From NCBI GenBank assembly GCA_964446385.1, contig CAYUOH010000003.1, positions 124,001-188,000 on the forward strand: a stretch of DNA of 64,000 bases, in the 5' to 3' direction. The notes beneath the pieces were generated by a model. That model was given only the letters and a program-made list of their open reading frames with translations. It was not told the DNA's origin and made no database searches. Numbering within the stretch: the stretch's first letter is position 1; the number at the start of each line of letters is the position of its first letter. This document shows, in pieces, positions 16,734-26,070 of this stretch. The translations under genes were made by a program, and so were the position numbers. The stretch is from CAYSRC01 sp964446385 (GTDB lineage: Bacteria; Bacillota; Clostridia; Oscillospirales; Ruminococcaceae).

Positions 16734-18340
16734 GCTTTAAATATGTTTTAAACTCCGAAGAAACGCTACATGATATAAGCTTTTCTCTCAGCGAGGGCGA
16801 CTTTCTTGTTGTTTCCGGACCTACGGGCTGCGGTAAATCCACCCTTCTTCGCATGCTCAAACGCGAGCTTACCCCCGCCGGCGAACAAAGCGGAAGCATT
16901 AAGTTCGGCGGCGTAGACCTTTCGGATCTTGACGACCGTATGGCTGCATCTGCCATAGGATTTGTGCTTCAGCTCCCCGAGCAGCAGATTGTTACCGACA
17001 AGGTCTGGCACGAGCTTGCCTTCGGCTTAGAAAACATGAACGTTCCCCGTGATTCTATCCGGCGTCGTGTGGCGGAAATGGCAGGGTATTTCGGCATTGA
17101 GGACTGGTACGAAAAATCTACAGACGAGCTTTCGGGCGGTCAAAAGCAGCTTCTAAATCTCGCGGCCATAATGGTGATGCAGCCCCTGCTGCTTATTCTT
17201 GATGAGCCTACATCCCAGCTTGACCCCATCGCTGCGTCTGATTTTCTCGCCACGGTTCAGAAACTAAATCGTGAGATGGGTCTTACCGTTATTCTTGTCG
17301 AGCATCGTCTGGACGAGGCTGTGCCTATGTCCAACAAGTTGATGATTATGGAAGACGGCTGCATCGTGATGCTTGACAGTCCCTCCACCGTCTGTTCGTC
17401 AATAAAGGACCGTCTGAATCTTTACGAGGCTATGCCTGTCCCGGTAAAACTTTTCAACAGGTTCGAAACAGACGGCGAGTGTCCCCTAACCGTCCAACAG
17501 GGGCGCAATTGGATTGATGTCAATTTTGGAAACAGAATTCAGGAAGAACCTCTTCCAGCTCCCGCTCTGTCCAACAATACGGTGATGGAGCTTAAGGACA
17601 TCCGTTTCAGATACAGCCGTAACTCCGACGACGTTCTGCGTGACACAAACCTGACCATCCGCGAAGGCGAGCTTCTCTGCATTCTCGGCGGCAACGGAAG
17701 CGGAAAAAGTACCGTTATGTCTGCAATGGCGGGAATCAACCGTCCCTACAGCGGAAGCATCACGGTTTTCAAAAAGGATATAAAGGAATACCGTGGTAAC
17801 AGTCTCTACAACGGCTGTATCGCCATGCTGCCTCAGGATGTACAGACGGTCTTTCTGAAAAATACTGTCCGTGAGGAGTTGGCGGACGCGATGACTTCCG
17901 CCGCTGACCTTCCTTACGATCTTGAACCCTTAATGGACAAACACCCTTACGACCTATCGGGCGGCGAACAGCAGCTGGTTGCCCTTGCAAAAGTACTTGC
18001 GGCCGGACCGAAAATCCTTCTTCTTGACGAACCCACAAAAGGACTTGACGCGAGCGCCTCGGCCGGTATTTCCCTCATTCTAAAGGATCTAAAAGCCAGG
18101 GGTACTACGATCATTGTGGTGACCCACGACTTGGAATTCGCGGCAATTACAGCCGACCGGTGCGCTCTGTTTTTCAGAGGCGAAATAACTTCGGTCGAGG
18201 AACCTCGCGTCTTCTTCTCGGAAAACAATTTTTATACCACCGCCGTCAGCCGAATGACACGCGGATATTTCAACAGATGCGTCACACTAGACGACGCAGA
18301 AAGAATGTGCAGGCTACAGACAGATGCTTTTAACCGGTAA
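16706..18340 (+). CDS. ecfA: ECF transporter ATPase, two ABC domains fused (EcfA1-EcfA2)
   Basis: A 544-residue cytoplasmic protein that joins both ABC ATPases of an ECF importer in one chain. Domain 1 has Walker A GPTGCGKST near residue 38, signature LSGGQKQ and Walker B LLILDEP. Domain 2 has GGNGSGKST near 327, LSGGEQQ and ILLLDEP. All catalytic motifs look intact in both halves. The ATG has a GGAGG site located inside the last codons of ecfT. Its stop overlaps the S-component gene by 17 nt. In many Firmicutes the two ATPases are separate genes; the fusion fixes their 1:1 ratio. Confidence 0.93.
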   Translation: MELLEVNNLSFKYVLNSEETLHDISFSLSEGDFLVVSGPTGCGKSTLLRMLKRELTPAGEQSGSIKFGGVDLSDLDDRMAASAIGFVLQLPEQQIVTDKVWHELAFGLENMNVPRDSIRRRVAEMAGYFGIEDWYEKSTDELSGGQKQLLNLAAIMVMQPLLLILDEPTSQLDPIAASDFLATVQKLNREMGLTVILVEHRLDEAVPMSNKLMIMEDGCIVMLDSPSTVCSSIKDRLNLYEAMPVPVKLFNRFETDGECPLTVQQGRNWIDVNFGNRIQEEPLPAPALSNNTVMELKDIRFRYSRNSDDVLRDTNLTIREGELLCILGGNGSGKSTVMSAMAGINRPYSGSITVFKKDIKEYRGNSLYNGCIAMLPQDVQTVFLKNTVREELADAMTSAADLPYDLEPLMDKHPYDLSGGEQQLVALAKVLAAGPKILLLDEPTKGLDASASAGISLILKDLKARGTTIIVVTHDLEFAAITADRCALFFRGEITSVEEPRVFFSENNFYTTAVSRMTRGYFNRCVTLDDAERMCRLQTDAFNR

Positions 18341-19022
18341 CAAAAAATTGAAAAATATCTTGCGTATCGCGATACCCCTTGTTCTTATACCCGGGGCCAT
18401 GGTACTCGGTGTGCTGGTTTTCGACGAAAAGCGGTACGCCTTTATTGCCGTTGCCATAGCGCTGCTTTCTCTTCTGCTCTTTTACGTCGGTATCGAAAAA
18501 CGCACTGTAGGCACACGCCGTATGGTTATTATAGCCGTAATGACGGCTCTTTCGATAATCGGGCGCTTTATCTTCTCACTTATCCCCGCCTTCAAGCCGG
18601 TTACTGCCATGGTTATTATCACTGCGGTCTGGCTTGGTCCCGAATCGGGTTTCCTCGTTGGTTCCCTTTCAGCTCTGATATCCAACTTTTATTTCGGTCA
18701 GGGTCCCTGGACACCGTTTCAGATGTTCGCCTGGGGACTGATAGGGCTGATTGCCGGTTACCTTTCGAATCCGTTGAGGCGAAGCCGTATCATGCTTGCG
18801 GTTTACGGTGCCATTGCAGGAATGCTTTTCTCGGCGGTAATGGACGTATGGACCGTCATGTGGTACCAGGACGGTTTTTCGCTGCCTCTTTACCTCGCCG
18901 CACTTGCCACTGCCCTGCCCCACACAATCACATACGCTGCATCCAACGTAATCTTTCTACTTACTCTCGGTCGGACTTTCGGTGAAAAACTCGAGCGTGT
19001 TAAGTACAAATATGGTATATAA
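18324..19022 (+). CDS. ECF transporter substrate-binding (S) component, possibly cobalamin type
   Basis: A 232-residue membrane protein. Two N-terminal helices precede a core ECF S fold of about six helices with MVIIAVMTALSIIGR, GPESGFLVGSLSALISNFYFGQGPWTPFQM and AWGLIGLIAGYLS motifs. The FGQGPWTPFQM loop resembles CbrT-type S components that import cobalamin in lactobacilli. Encoded directly after the fused ATPase with a 17-nt overlap, hence a dedicated (group I) ECF system. The transcobalamin-like first gene of the operon supports a corrinoid substrate. Specificity is inference: no riboswitch confirms it. Confidence 0.8.
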   Translation: MLLTGNKKLKNILRIAIPLVLIPGAMVLGVLVFDEKRYAFIAVAIALLSLLLFYVGIEKRTVGTRRMVIIAVMTALSIIGRFIFSLIPAFKPVTAMVIITAVWLGPESGFLVGSLSALISNFYFGQGPWTPFQMFAWGLIGLIAGYLSNPLRRSRIMLAVYGAIAGMLFSAVMDVWTVMWYQDGFSLPLYLAALATALPHTITYAASNVIFLLTLGRTFGEKLERVKYKYGI

Positions 19023-19128
19023 TTCGTAAATGCAACTCCTGGTTGACAGATTTCAAGCTCTGTTTGGTAGTGAGCAACTGCCGTAAAAGTTAAGATAATG
19101 TCATACAAACCAAAGGAGGAACAAAATA

Positions 19129-20124
19129 ATGATATTAGCAGATAAGATTATTGAGGAAAGAAAAAAACTAGGTCTGTCCCAGGAGGAACTTGCTGAAAAG
19201 CTGTCTGTTTCCCGTCAGGCCGTTTCAAAATGGGAAAGCGCACAATCAATTCCCGACCTGCAGAAGATTATTCTTATGTCAGAACTGTTTTCAGTAACCA
19301 CAGATTACCTTTTAAAGGAAGAGATGGAGCCTGAAAACCGGGTCTCAACCGGCGCTGAAACGGACAGAACGATCCGCCGCGTATCCATGGAAGAGGCAAA
19401 TGATTTTCTCGCTGCAACCTTAGATCAGAGTAAAAATGTTTCGTTTGGCGTCCTTCTGTGCATTCTCTGCCCTGTTCTTCTGATATTCCTTGCAGGACTG
19501 TCCGAAACGGGAATCATCGGAATAACGGAAAATACCGCCGTAGCCTGCGGTCTTGCGGCATTATTTATTCTGGTAGCGGCTGCGGTATTCCTTTTTATCC
19601 GGAACGGAAGCAGAATCGAACGTTTTGAATATCTTGAAAAGGAAGAATTTGAAACAGCCTACGGCGTTACAGGTCTCGTAAAAGAAAAAAAAGCCGAATT
19701 CGATTCATTTTATTCAAAATATCTCGCCCTCGGAATTATTCTCTGTGTTCTCTCTCCTCTTCCCCTGATTCTGGCATCCGTTATCACTGGAGGTAATAAA
19801 GAAGTTATCGCCGTATCGATGGTTTCGCTGCTTCTGTGTATTGTGGCCTTCGGAGTATATATGATAGTCAGGGTTGCAATAATAAACTCCGGCTATCAAA
19901 TCCTCCTTCAGGAGGGAGATTATAAGGTTGTCGAAAAGAAGGCCAGCTCTGCTTTAGGTACAGCAAACGGCTTATACTGGAGTCTTGTTACGGCCGTATA
20001 TCTCACCTGGAGTTTTATCACCATGAGATGGGGCAACACCTGGATAATCTGGCCGGTTGCGGCTGTGCTCTGCGCCCCTGTAATGATTCTTGTCAGACTC
20101 TTAAGCGGTAAAAACGAAAAATAA
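19129..20124 (+). CDS. XRE-family regulator with C-terminal membrane domain
   Basis: A 331-residue protein. Residues 1-64 form a helix-turn-helix of the Cro/C1 type (LSQEELAEKLSVSRQAVSKWE) and about 100-325 contain six hydrophobic helices in three pairs. Such membrane-tethered XRE regulators are common in Clostridia near stress or transport genes; the signal sensed is unknown. Good AAGGAGG site before the ATG. Separated from the ECF operon by about 100 nt and followed by a strong terminator, so probably a separate transcript. Confidence 0.85.
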   Translation: MILADKIIEERKKLGLSQEELAEKLSVSRQAVSKWESAQSIPDLQKIILMSELFSVTTDYLLKEEMEPENRVSTGAETDRTIRRVSMEEANDFLAATLDQSKNVSFGVLLCILCPVLLIFLAGLSETGIIGITENTAVACGLAALFILVAAAVFLFIRNGSRIERFEYLEKEEFETAYGVTGLVKEKKAEFDSFYSKYLALGIILCVLSPLPLILASVITGGNKEVIAVSMVSLLLCIVAFGVYMIVRVAIINSGYQILLQEGDYKVVEKKASSALGTANGLYWSLVTAVYLTWSFITMRWGNTWIIWPVAAVLCAPVMILVRLLSGKNEK

Positions 20125-20139
20125 CTCGCATAAAAAAGA

Positions 20140-20165
20140 AAAGGCGCCGCTCAAGCGGCGCCTTT
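20140..20165. terminator. bidirectional intrinsic terminator
   Basis: AAAGGCGCCGCT (20140-20151) and AGCGGCGCCTTT (20154-20165) form a 12-bp GC-rich stem with a two-base centre. It lies between the rightward XRE gene and the leftward esterase operon and can stop both. Confidence 0.9.
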
Positions 20166-20184
20166 ATTTATATGGTAAGTGGAA

Positions 20185-21759
20185 TTACCTGAAGATGTAC
20201 TTGTAAACTTCTTCGTGGTATTTACTCTTGAGCTCGCTCTCGATGTCGACCAACATTGTGTAGCGGGTCTCGCTGTTGTAGGGCTTCCATACGGGCATGT
20301 AGGGGTTGCTGGGGTTTCCGGATCTGGCAAATGCGCCCCAGGCTGCGCTTGCTGCTTTGTTAAGCTTCATGGCGTCAGCATGTGTGTCGCAGTTCCACAA
20401 AGCAGGAGCATAGTCGGCGTTGCCAAAGTAGAAGGGAATTTCTACACCGTGAACGGCCTTAAACTCAGGGTCATTGCCTTCACGTAGGAAGCAGTAGTTG
20501 AAGACCGGTGCTCCGCCTCCAACCAGCTCTCTGGAATGGGCACGGGCATAACTGCTCTTGCCGTGATTGCGGTCATTCAGGAAGGAGGTGTAGATATGTA
20601 CGGGCTGGATATCCTCGCTGTAGTAACCCTTGTAGATCTTAATGATGTCGTCGGCTTCTTCAGAGGTGTAACCGAGCTTTACGATAGCCTCGTGTACTTC
20701 CTCAACAGTCCACTTAAACATCTTGGGATTGAACAGAGCCTGAAGAACGCTGTCGTCTTTGTCGTAACCGGTAATCAGAGTGATATCCTTGCAGAATTCA
20801 GAACCTTCTGCGCCGTCGAACGGATCATACTTAACAACTCTGCCGTCCTTTACGACGGGACATACAAAGTATGTACCGACCGTGCGGGTCTTGTTAATAT
20901 CTCTCTGAGCCTGGATAAGCTCAGCGGGTGTGTAATCAAACAGCTTGTCGACGTTGTTCTTGTCGACTCCCAGGAAATCCAGGAACTGCTTTGTCATGGC
21001 GATACCCTCTTCGATGCTGGAGGTACCGAAACCGCCGGACTGGATGATGCCGCGCTGTACGTTACCCTTAGCCATAGGCATGGAGATCAAAGCGGCAACC
21101 TTTCCGCCACCACCGGACTGACCGCACAGGGTCACGTTGCCGGGATCGCCGCCAAAGGCCTCGATGTTGTCATGGATCCACTGGAGAGCGGCGGCCATAT
21201 CCTGGTGACCTACGTTTGCGCAATCCTTGAAACGTTCGTCAAGATTGCAGAGATACAGATATCCGAAGACACCGAGTCTGTGGCCAACTGAGATAAAGAT
21301 AACATCTTCGTTCTTGGCCATGTTGAATCCGTCATGCCAGTCAGCCTCTGCCGCACCAGCAATGTTGCCGCCGCCGTGGAACCATACCAAAACGGGGCGT
21401 TTTTTACCGTCGTTCAGACCCGGGGTCCACAGGTTTAGGGCAAGACAGTCTTCATCACCGTCGCCGCCCATCTCGTTGGATCCGGTCATCAGCTTTTCAT
21501 AGCCGGAGGGATATCTTGTGCTGCGGATTTCCTCATCTTCCATACGCGGGGTATCGCACTGCCAGGACTTGCCTGCGTAAGCCAGAGCCGGTTTTACATC
21601 ATTCCAGGGAATCAGAGCCTGGGGAGGCATAAATCTGTTCTTGCCTGCGGCAGATTGTGCATAGTGGAAACCAAGAAAACGGTAGATACCGTCAATATTG
21701 GCACCCTGCAGCTTGCCGGCCTTGGTGCTGGCGATTGCTTTAGTATCAATCTTGATCAT
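20185..21759 (-). CDS. type-B carboxylesterase (cholinesterase-like fold)
   Basis: A 524-residue protein without signal peptide. It has the type-B features: FLGFHYAQ near the N-terminus, EDCLALNLWTP, the oxyanion WFHGGGN, the nucleophile elbow CGQSGGGGK with serine, and the C-terminal catalytic histidine in VHGVEIPFYFGN. These enzymes cleave carboxylic esters, in gut bacteria often acyl groups on plant-derived carbohydrates. Third gene of a leftward operon with two Fes-like esterases upstream. AGGAG precedes the ATG. Physiological substrate unknown. Confidence 0.9.
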   Translation of the reverse strand: MIKIDTKAIASTKAGKLQGANIDGIYRFLGFHYAQSAAGKNRFMPPQALIPWNDVKPALAYAGKSWQCDTPRMEDEEIRSTRYPSGYEKLMTGSNEMGGDGDEDCLALNLWTPGLNDGKKRPVLVWFHGGGNIAGAAEADWHDGFNMAKNEDVIFISVGHRLGVFGYLYLCNLDERFKDCANVGHQDMAAALQWIHDNIEAFGGDPGNVTLCGQSGGGGKVAALISMPMAKGNVQRGIIQSGGFGTSSIEEGIAMTKQFLDFLGVDKNNVDKLFDYTPAELIQAQRDINKTRTVGTYFVCPVVKDGRVVKYDPFDGAEGSEFCKDITLITGYDKDDSVLQALFNPKMFKWTVEEVHEAIVKLGYTSEEADDIIKIYKGYYSEDIQPVHIYTSFLNDRNHGKSSYARAHSRELVGGGAPVFNYCFLREGNDPEFKAVHGVEIPFYFGNADYAPALWNCDTHADAMKLNKAASAAWGAFARSGNPSNPYMPVWKPYNSETRYTMLVDIESELKSKYHEEVYKYIFR

Positions 21760-21832
21760 TTATAGCTTCTCCTATATTTAATGTAATTCTTAAGTCAAAA
21801 ATCTTTACACGCGGTGGATATAGCCTGCGTAA

Positions 21833-22996
21833 TTATTTGAACAGGCGTTTTGCGAATTCTGCTACTCCGTAACGCCAGGGAGCCCACTCGTGATAGCCGG
21901 GAGACGGGAAGAATACCATCTTGAAGCCTTCTGCTCTCATTTCTCTGGTCTGCTCGCGGAGTGCCTTGCAGGCCGGCTCGTACTCGCCGGCGTTAACAAA
22001 AAACAGGTCAAAGTTGTCGTTGAATTTTGCGGGATCCTTCAGCAGGCCGAGCTTGTCGACGCGATCGGTACGGAGGCCGGGCGCGCTTAATACGCCGGCG
22101 TTGGCAAACAGTTCGGGATAACTGAGAACAGTGTTCAATGTCTGACCGCCGCCCATGGAGAATCCGGAAACCGCCCTGTGATGACGGTCTGCTATTGTGC
22201 GGTACTTTTTGTCTATGAAAGGTACGCTGTCGTTGGCAATAAGCTTTTCAACAGGAGATACGAGCTTGTTCTCGCCCATTTCCTCATCGGGAGGATATAC
22301 ATAGCCGCAGTTCATAACTACAATCATTTCCTCGCACTGACCATCGGCAATCAGGTTGTCCATGATATAGTTAATTTTACCCTGCCATACCCAGCAGCTT
22401 TCAGCTTCGCCGCCGCCATGCTGGAGATACAGAACAGGATAACGTTTGGCGCGGTTTGTCTCATAGGATGCAGGGGTGTATACGAAGCAGTTGCGCCAGT
22501 CTTTTACTGTCTCGGAATAGAAATAATCCATACGGACGGAGCCGTGAGGAACATCCTGAAGCAGATAGAAGTTGCTGTATTTATCGGGCAACTCGAAGAA
22601 GTTCATGATTCTACCGTAGCCATATCCGTAAGGCATATAGGGGTTGAGGCAGCGTGTGCCATCAACATAGAAGTTTACGAAATGGAAGGCTGAATCAAGA
22701 TCCTTGACGGTGCAGCGCCACCAGCCGTCCTCGCCCTTTACCATGTCGTGACGGGTTTCGACGAAGCTTCCGCCTGCGCCGGCAACCTGCACGCTCTTTG
22801 CGTCGGGGGCATGGAAAGCAAAATCGACGTCGCCATTTACCTTTACTTGTACACCCTTGGGAAGGGTGACGAAGCGTCCGTTGGGACGGCCGTTAGCGTC
22901 GTTTTCACGGACAAGGTCGCGATGGGGATCGTTAAAAAACAGTGCATGCTCGGTAAGTGCCTGGTTTTCCAATAATTCTTTTCTAAGCATCATCAT
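21833..22996 (-). CDS. esterase with N-terminal Ig/CBM48-like domain (paralogue A)
   Basis: A 387-residue cytoplasmic protein. Residues about 50-150 form an early-set/CBM48-like beta domain (VDFAFHAPDAKSVQVAG, then DGWWRCTV). The rest is an esterase D/enterochelin-esterase-like hydrolase with the nucleophile in GFSMGGG and histidine in PGYHEWAPW. This layout is typical of xylan acetyl- or feruloyl-esterases and Fes-type enzymes. It follows its paralogue at 23005 by 8 nt. The two proteins share the same architecture and many motifs, so they arose by tandem duplication. Confidence 0.87.
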   Translation of the reverse strand: MMMLRKELLENQALTEHALFFNDPHRDLVRENDANGRPNGRFVTLPKGVQVKVNGDVDFAFHAPDAKSVQVAGAGGSFVETRHDMVKGEDGWWRCTVKDLDSAFHFVNFYVDGTRCLNPYMPYGYGYGRIMNFFELPDKYSNFYLLQDVPHGSVRMDYFYSETVKDWRNCFVYTPASYETNRAKRYPVLYLQHGGGEAESCWVWQGKINYIMDNLIADGQCEEMIVVMNCGYVYPPDEEMGENKLVSPVEKLIANDSVPFIDKKYRTIADRHHRAVSGFSMGGGQTLNTVLSYPELFANAGVLSAPGLRTDRVDKLGLLKDPAKFNDNFDLFFVNAGEYEPACKALREQTREMRAEGFKMVFFPSPGYHEWAPWRYGVAEFAKRLFK

Positions 22997-23004
22997 TTTC
23001 CCCT

Positions 23005-24180
23005 TTACTTGAATATAAGTCCGAGGAACTCACGTGCGCTGAACCTCCAAACATCCCATACATGGAATCCGGGATGATGGTAGCCCTTGACGTTGAGGCC
23101 GAGAGCCTGCTTTTCGGCAACAACGGGAGCTGTACGCTGGTTGTAACCTTCATCATCGCCGCCGGTAAACAGCATTACGTCAAATTCGGAGTTGAACTTC
23201 TCGGGATTATTGAAATAATCGGTATAATCGTACTCGTTGCGAACAATGGGGACTCCGCCGGAGAATACACCAAGATTGGCAAATAGGTCTCTATGCTTGA
23301 GAGCGATGGCAAATGCCTGAGCAGAACCGAGGGACAGACCGGCCATAGCGCGGTGCTTGCGGTCTGCAATTGTACGGTAATGGGCATCGATGTGGGGAAT
23401 ACAGTCCTCTGTCAGCTCCTTGTCGAAGTCACCGGGGAAAAAAGTGTAATCCTTGCCCTCTTCGAAAGCGTATCCGCAGTTCATGACAATAATCAGCTCG
23501 GAAGCTTTACCTTCGGCAATCATATTGTCGGCAATCGTGTTCAGATGGCCTTGCCATACCCAACCCATTTCGTTTTCACCAACGCCGTGCTGGATGTACA
23601 TAACAGGGTATTGTTTGTTGCTCTCGTCATACCCGGGAGGGCAGTAAACCCATGCGCACTTGGTACGGCCTGTGACAGAGGACTTATAAAGCTCCATACG
23701 GACATCGCCGTGAGGAACATCCTTCATCATCCAGAAACCGTCCTCTTCGCCTGGGAGATCGAATACATTGATGGGATAGAACCAGCCGTAACCTACGGGA
23801 GCGTCGGGGTTAACCATGAGGTTGCCGTCGACCCAGTATTTGTGGTTGTGAAAACCGGGCTTGATACCGGAAACGGTAACACTCCACCAGCCGTCTACAC
23901 CCTTGGTCATCTCGTTGCGGTCCGCGAGGAAGTAACCGCCGCAGCCTGCTACCTCGACCTTTTTGGCCTCGGGTGCATAATAGCGGAAGGTTACGTCGCC
24001 GTTGTCTAGAATCTTGATGGCAGGAACGGCATCGACTACCTTTGCGTTGCCCAGGCCGCCGGGGGAAACGACCTGAGTGTTTGCATCCATTCTGAAGTTA
24101 AGGATAACGTCCTTATCCGGCTTATGGAAATACAAAATCTGAGCTGTAGTGATGGGATTTTTGTAGAAATCCTGTACCAT
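23005..24180 (-). CDS. esterase with N-terminal Ig/CBM48-like domain (paralogue B)
   Basis: A 391-residue cytoplasmic protein and first gene of the three-esterase operon. The N-terminal beta domain (VTFRYYAPEAKKVEVAG, then DGWWSVTV) is followed by an esterase fold with YIQHGVGENEMGW, nucleophile GLSLGSAQ and histidine in PGFHVWDVW. It has the same build as the gene downstream but has diverged at the nucleophile elbow (GLSLGS against GFSMGG), so the pair may act on different esters. The 24181-24395 upstream region is AT-rich and must hold the operon promoter, which I could not pin down. Confidence 0.87.
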   Translation of the reverse strand: MVQDFYKNPITTAQILYFHKPDKDVILNFRMDANTQVVSPGGLGNAKVVDAVPAIKILDNGDVTFRYYAPEAKKVEVAGCGGYFLADRNEMTKGVDGWWSVTVSGIKPGFHNHKYWVDGNLMVNPDAPVGYGWFYPINVFDLPGEEDGFWMMKDVPHGDVRMELYKSSVTGRTKCAWVYCPPGYDESNKQYPVMYIQHGVGENEMGWVWQGHLNTIADNMIAEGKASELIIVMNCGYAFEEGKDYTFFPGDFDKELTEDCIPHIDAHYRTIADRKHRAMAGLSLGSAQAFAIALKHRDLFANLGVFSGGVPIVRNEYDYTDYFNNPEKFNSEFDVMLFTGGDDEGYNQRTAPVVAEKQALGLNVKGYHHPGFHVWDVWRFSAREFLGLIFK

Positions 24181-24395
24181 AATAGCTTATACCTTTCTGT
24201 ATATTTATTTTATAGTGCAATACCTACTCAGTTAAGTTTATGAAAAAGGCTTTAATGTTTCAAGGTGTAAAAAGGCGAAATTTCGACTCATTTATTATGT
24301 AATGTGACAATAATAAAAAGCTTCCCGAAAAGACGCTATATATAGTAATTTACATAGTAAATAAATCGTTACCTATGATTTTTTTAGCGAGGCAC

Positions 24396-24445
24396 ATACA
24401 AAAGACCACTTCAAGGCTCTTACAACTTGAAGTGGTCTTTTGTAT
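24396..24445. terminator. 20-bp perfect-stem terminator
   Basis: Arms at 24396-24415 and 24426-24445 are perfect complements (core AAAAGACCACTTCAAG) around a 10-nt loop; both ends are A/T runs. It ends the leftward DegV-PAP2 transcript before the esterase operon. Confidence 0.85.
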
Positions 24446-24510
24446 ATATTTGAATCTAGAAAAATGAAAATCCTTTGCGCCGCCGTACAGCTTTTTAGTT
24501 TAATTCCCAT

Positions 24511-25080
24511 TTATGCGAACATAAGAATGCTTAAAACAGACGCGACTACGCTAACAGCCGAGCCTGTGAGCAGCTGCGGCAGGGTATGCTGTTTCAGATT
24601 TATCGAAGAGCGGTAGACTGCGACGATCAGCAGTGCACAGGGTATGAGCATGTATGCATTGATTTGCCACGCAAGAATAACTGTCGGCGCGGTCGTGCTG
24701 CAGGCGTGTCCGCTCGCCTTGAACCGGGCAAGCTTATTAAGGATGATCAGCATCACGACCGAAATCACATAGGAGGAAAAGAGCACCTTTGTGATGGGCG
24801 AAGCGTTTGCAGCAAGCGCCCATATGAACCCTCCGATATAACTGACGACGCTGAAAACCATGGCTGTGCTTCTTTGCCCCTCCCGCCTGTCCTTTCCGAG
24901 GTGAAATAATTCTCGTATTGGGTAGGCCATAGCGGGAATCAGCATAAGGCATACCTCGGAAACTATGAAATCGGAGGTCGACATCGCATTGTTAGCAAAG
25001 AGGTAAAGCACAAGAACGGTGAGTCCGGACACAATGGCCGGTATCGTAATGATTCGCGTGAATTTCTCGATTCTGTTCAT
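24511..25080 (-). CDS. PAP2-like membrane protein (divergent phosphatase)
   Basis: A 189-residue membrane protein with about six helices. It has remnants of the lipid-phosphatase motifs in the right order: ASGHA, matching the P-S-G-H motif, and R-x-x-x-x-LKQHTLPQLLTG, matching the SR-x5-H-x3-D/G motif. The first K-x6-RP motif is not obvious. It may therefore be a lipid phosphatase or an inactive relative. Six nt downstream of the DegV gene, suggesting a shared role in lipid or fatty-acid metabolism; this is inference. Confidence 0.6.
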   Translation of the reverse strand: MNRIEKFTRIITIPAIVSGLTVLVLYLFANNAMSTSDFIVSEVCLMLIPAMAYPIRELFHLGKDRREGQRSTAMVFSVVSYIGGFIWALAANASPITKVLFSSYVISVVMLIILNKLARFKASGHACSTTAPTVILAWQINAYMLIPCALLIVAVYRSSINLKQHTLPQLLTGSAVSVVASVLSILMFA

Positions 25081-25086
25081 CGCTGT

Positions 25087-25917
25087 TCAGCACTCAAATC
25101 CAAGTAAAATTCCGCCCTTTTCGGCATAATAGCTGCACAAACCTCTCAGAGGCATAATCTTGATCTCAACGGCGCCGAATTCCGAAAGAATTGCCTGTTT
25201 CAGCGTTTCGGCTGCCTCGATGTTGAGGCAATGCCCGATAATGGCCTTTCCGCCACGATAGCCTATGCGCCTAAGCTCCGATAAAAATCCCTCGATGACC
25301 TTAACCGCACCGCGGCATTTTGTCAGCAGCTCCAGCTTGCCTTCTTCGCTCGCGATGCCTAAAATCCTGATGCCCAGAACACCGGCAGCAACCGCCGCCA
25401 GTTTGCTGATGCGTCCGTTCTGAACGAAATTGTGCACCGATTCCAATGCAAAGAATAGCTTGACGTTGTCTGCATAAGCTTCAATTTTTTCGCATATAGA
25501 TTCGAAGCTTTCACCCTTTTGAATAAGCTCTCGTAGCTTTTCGACAATAAGCACCAGCTCAGGGCCTGCTGAAAGCGAATCAATGACATAAATCTCTTTT
25601 TCAGGATGCTTTTCTAAGCAAAGTTGACGGGCCTGGACCGCAGAATTATAGCTTCCGGAAAGCCCGCTCGTTATCGTAACCGCGAAAATTCGGTCGGCGT
25701 CCTCAAACGCTACCGACCAATCAGTCACGTTCGGGCATGAGGTAGAGGAATGGCCTTTGTACTCCTTCAGTTCTTCGACCATTTGCTCAACGACAAGCGA
25801 AGCGTCATCGACATATTCCTTCCTGTCGGTGATGATTTTCAATGGTACTGATGTAAAATCAACGCCTTCAAGCGTCAGCAGATCGCTTGATGAATCTGCA
25901 ACAATTTTTGTTTTCAA
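25087..25917 (-). CDS. DegV family protein (fatty-acid binding, FakB-like)
   Basis: A 276-residue cytoplasmic protein of the DegV family. It shows the typical start KTKIVADSSSDL, the TSCPN-x-x-D-W and TITSGLSGSYNSA ligand-binding loops, and a C-terminal GHCLN segment. Relatives bind a fatty acid that the kinase FakA phosphorylates. TTG at 25917 is chosen as start since GGAGG ends six bases before it; an in-frame GTG upstream at 25938 lies before that site. It is followed by the PAP2-like gene. No fakA is in this window. Confidence 0.87.
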   Translation of the reverse strand: MKTKIVADSSSDLLTLEGVDFTSVPLKIITDRKEYVDDASLVVEQMVEELKEYKGHSSTSCPNVTDWSVAFEDADRIFAVTITSGLSGSYNSAVQARQLCLEKHPEKEIYVIDSLSAGPELVLIVEKLRELIQKGESFESICEKIEAYADNVKLFFALESVHNFVQNGRISKLAAVAAGVLGIRILGIASEEGKLELLTKCRGAVKVIEGFLSELRRIGYRGGKAIIGHCLNIEAAETLKQAILSEFGAVEIKIMPLRGLCSYYAEKGGILLGFEC

Positions 25918-26070
25918 AAAAATCCTCCAAATAGTCACTGTTGTCCTGTTATAGATCTGCAGTATACTTTCTTAATTAATTTTATATTATTTTTCGATAC
26001 CAATTAAAGGTACTAATTAATTGTATACTATTTGTTGAATTTTACAATATGACATATCATTCGCCGCAGA

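Noticed and set aside
24181..24395. Promoter and operator of the esterase operon
   Set aside because: Several AT-rich partial matches exist on the minus strand, none with good spacing and sequence together.
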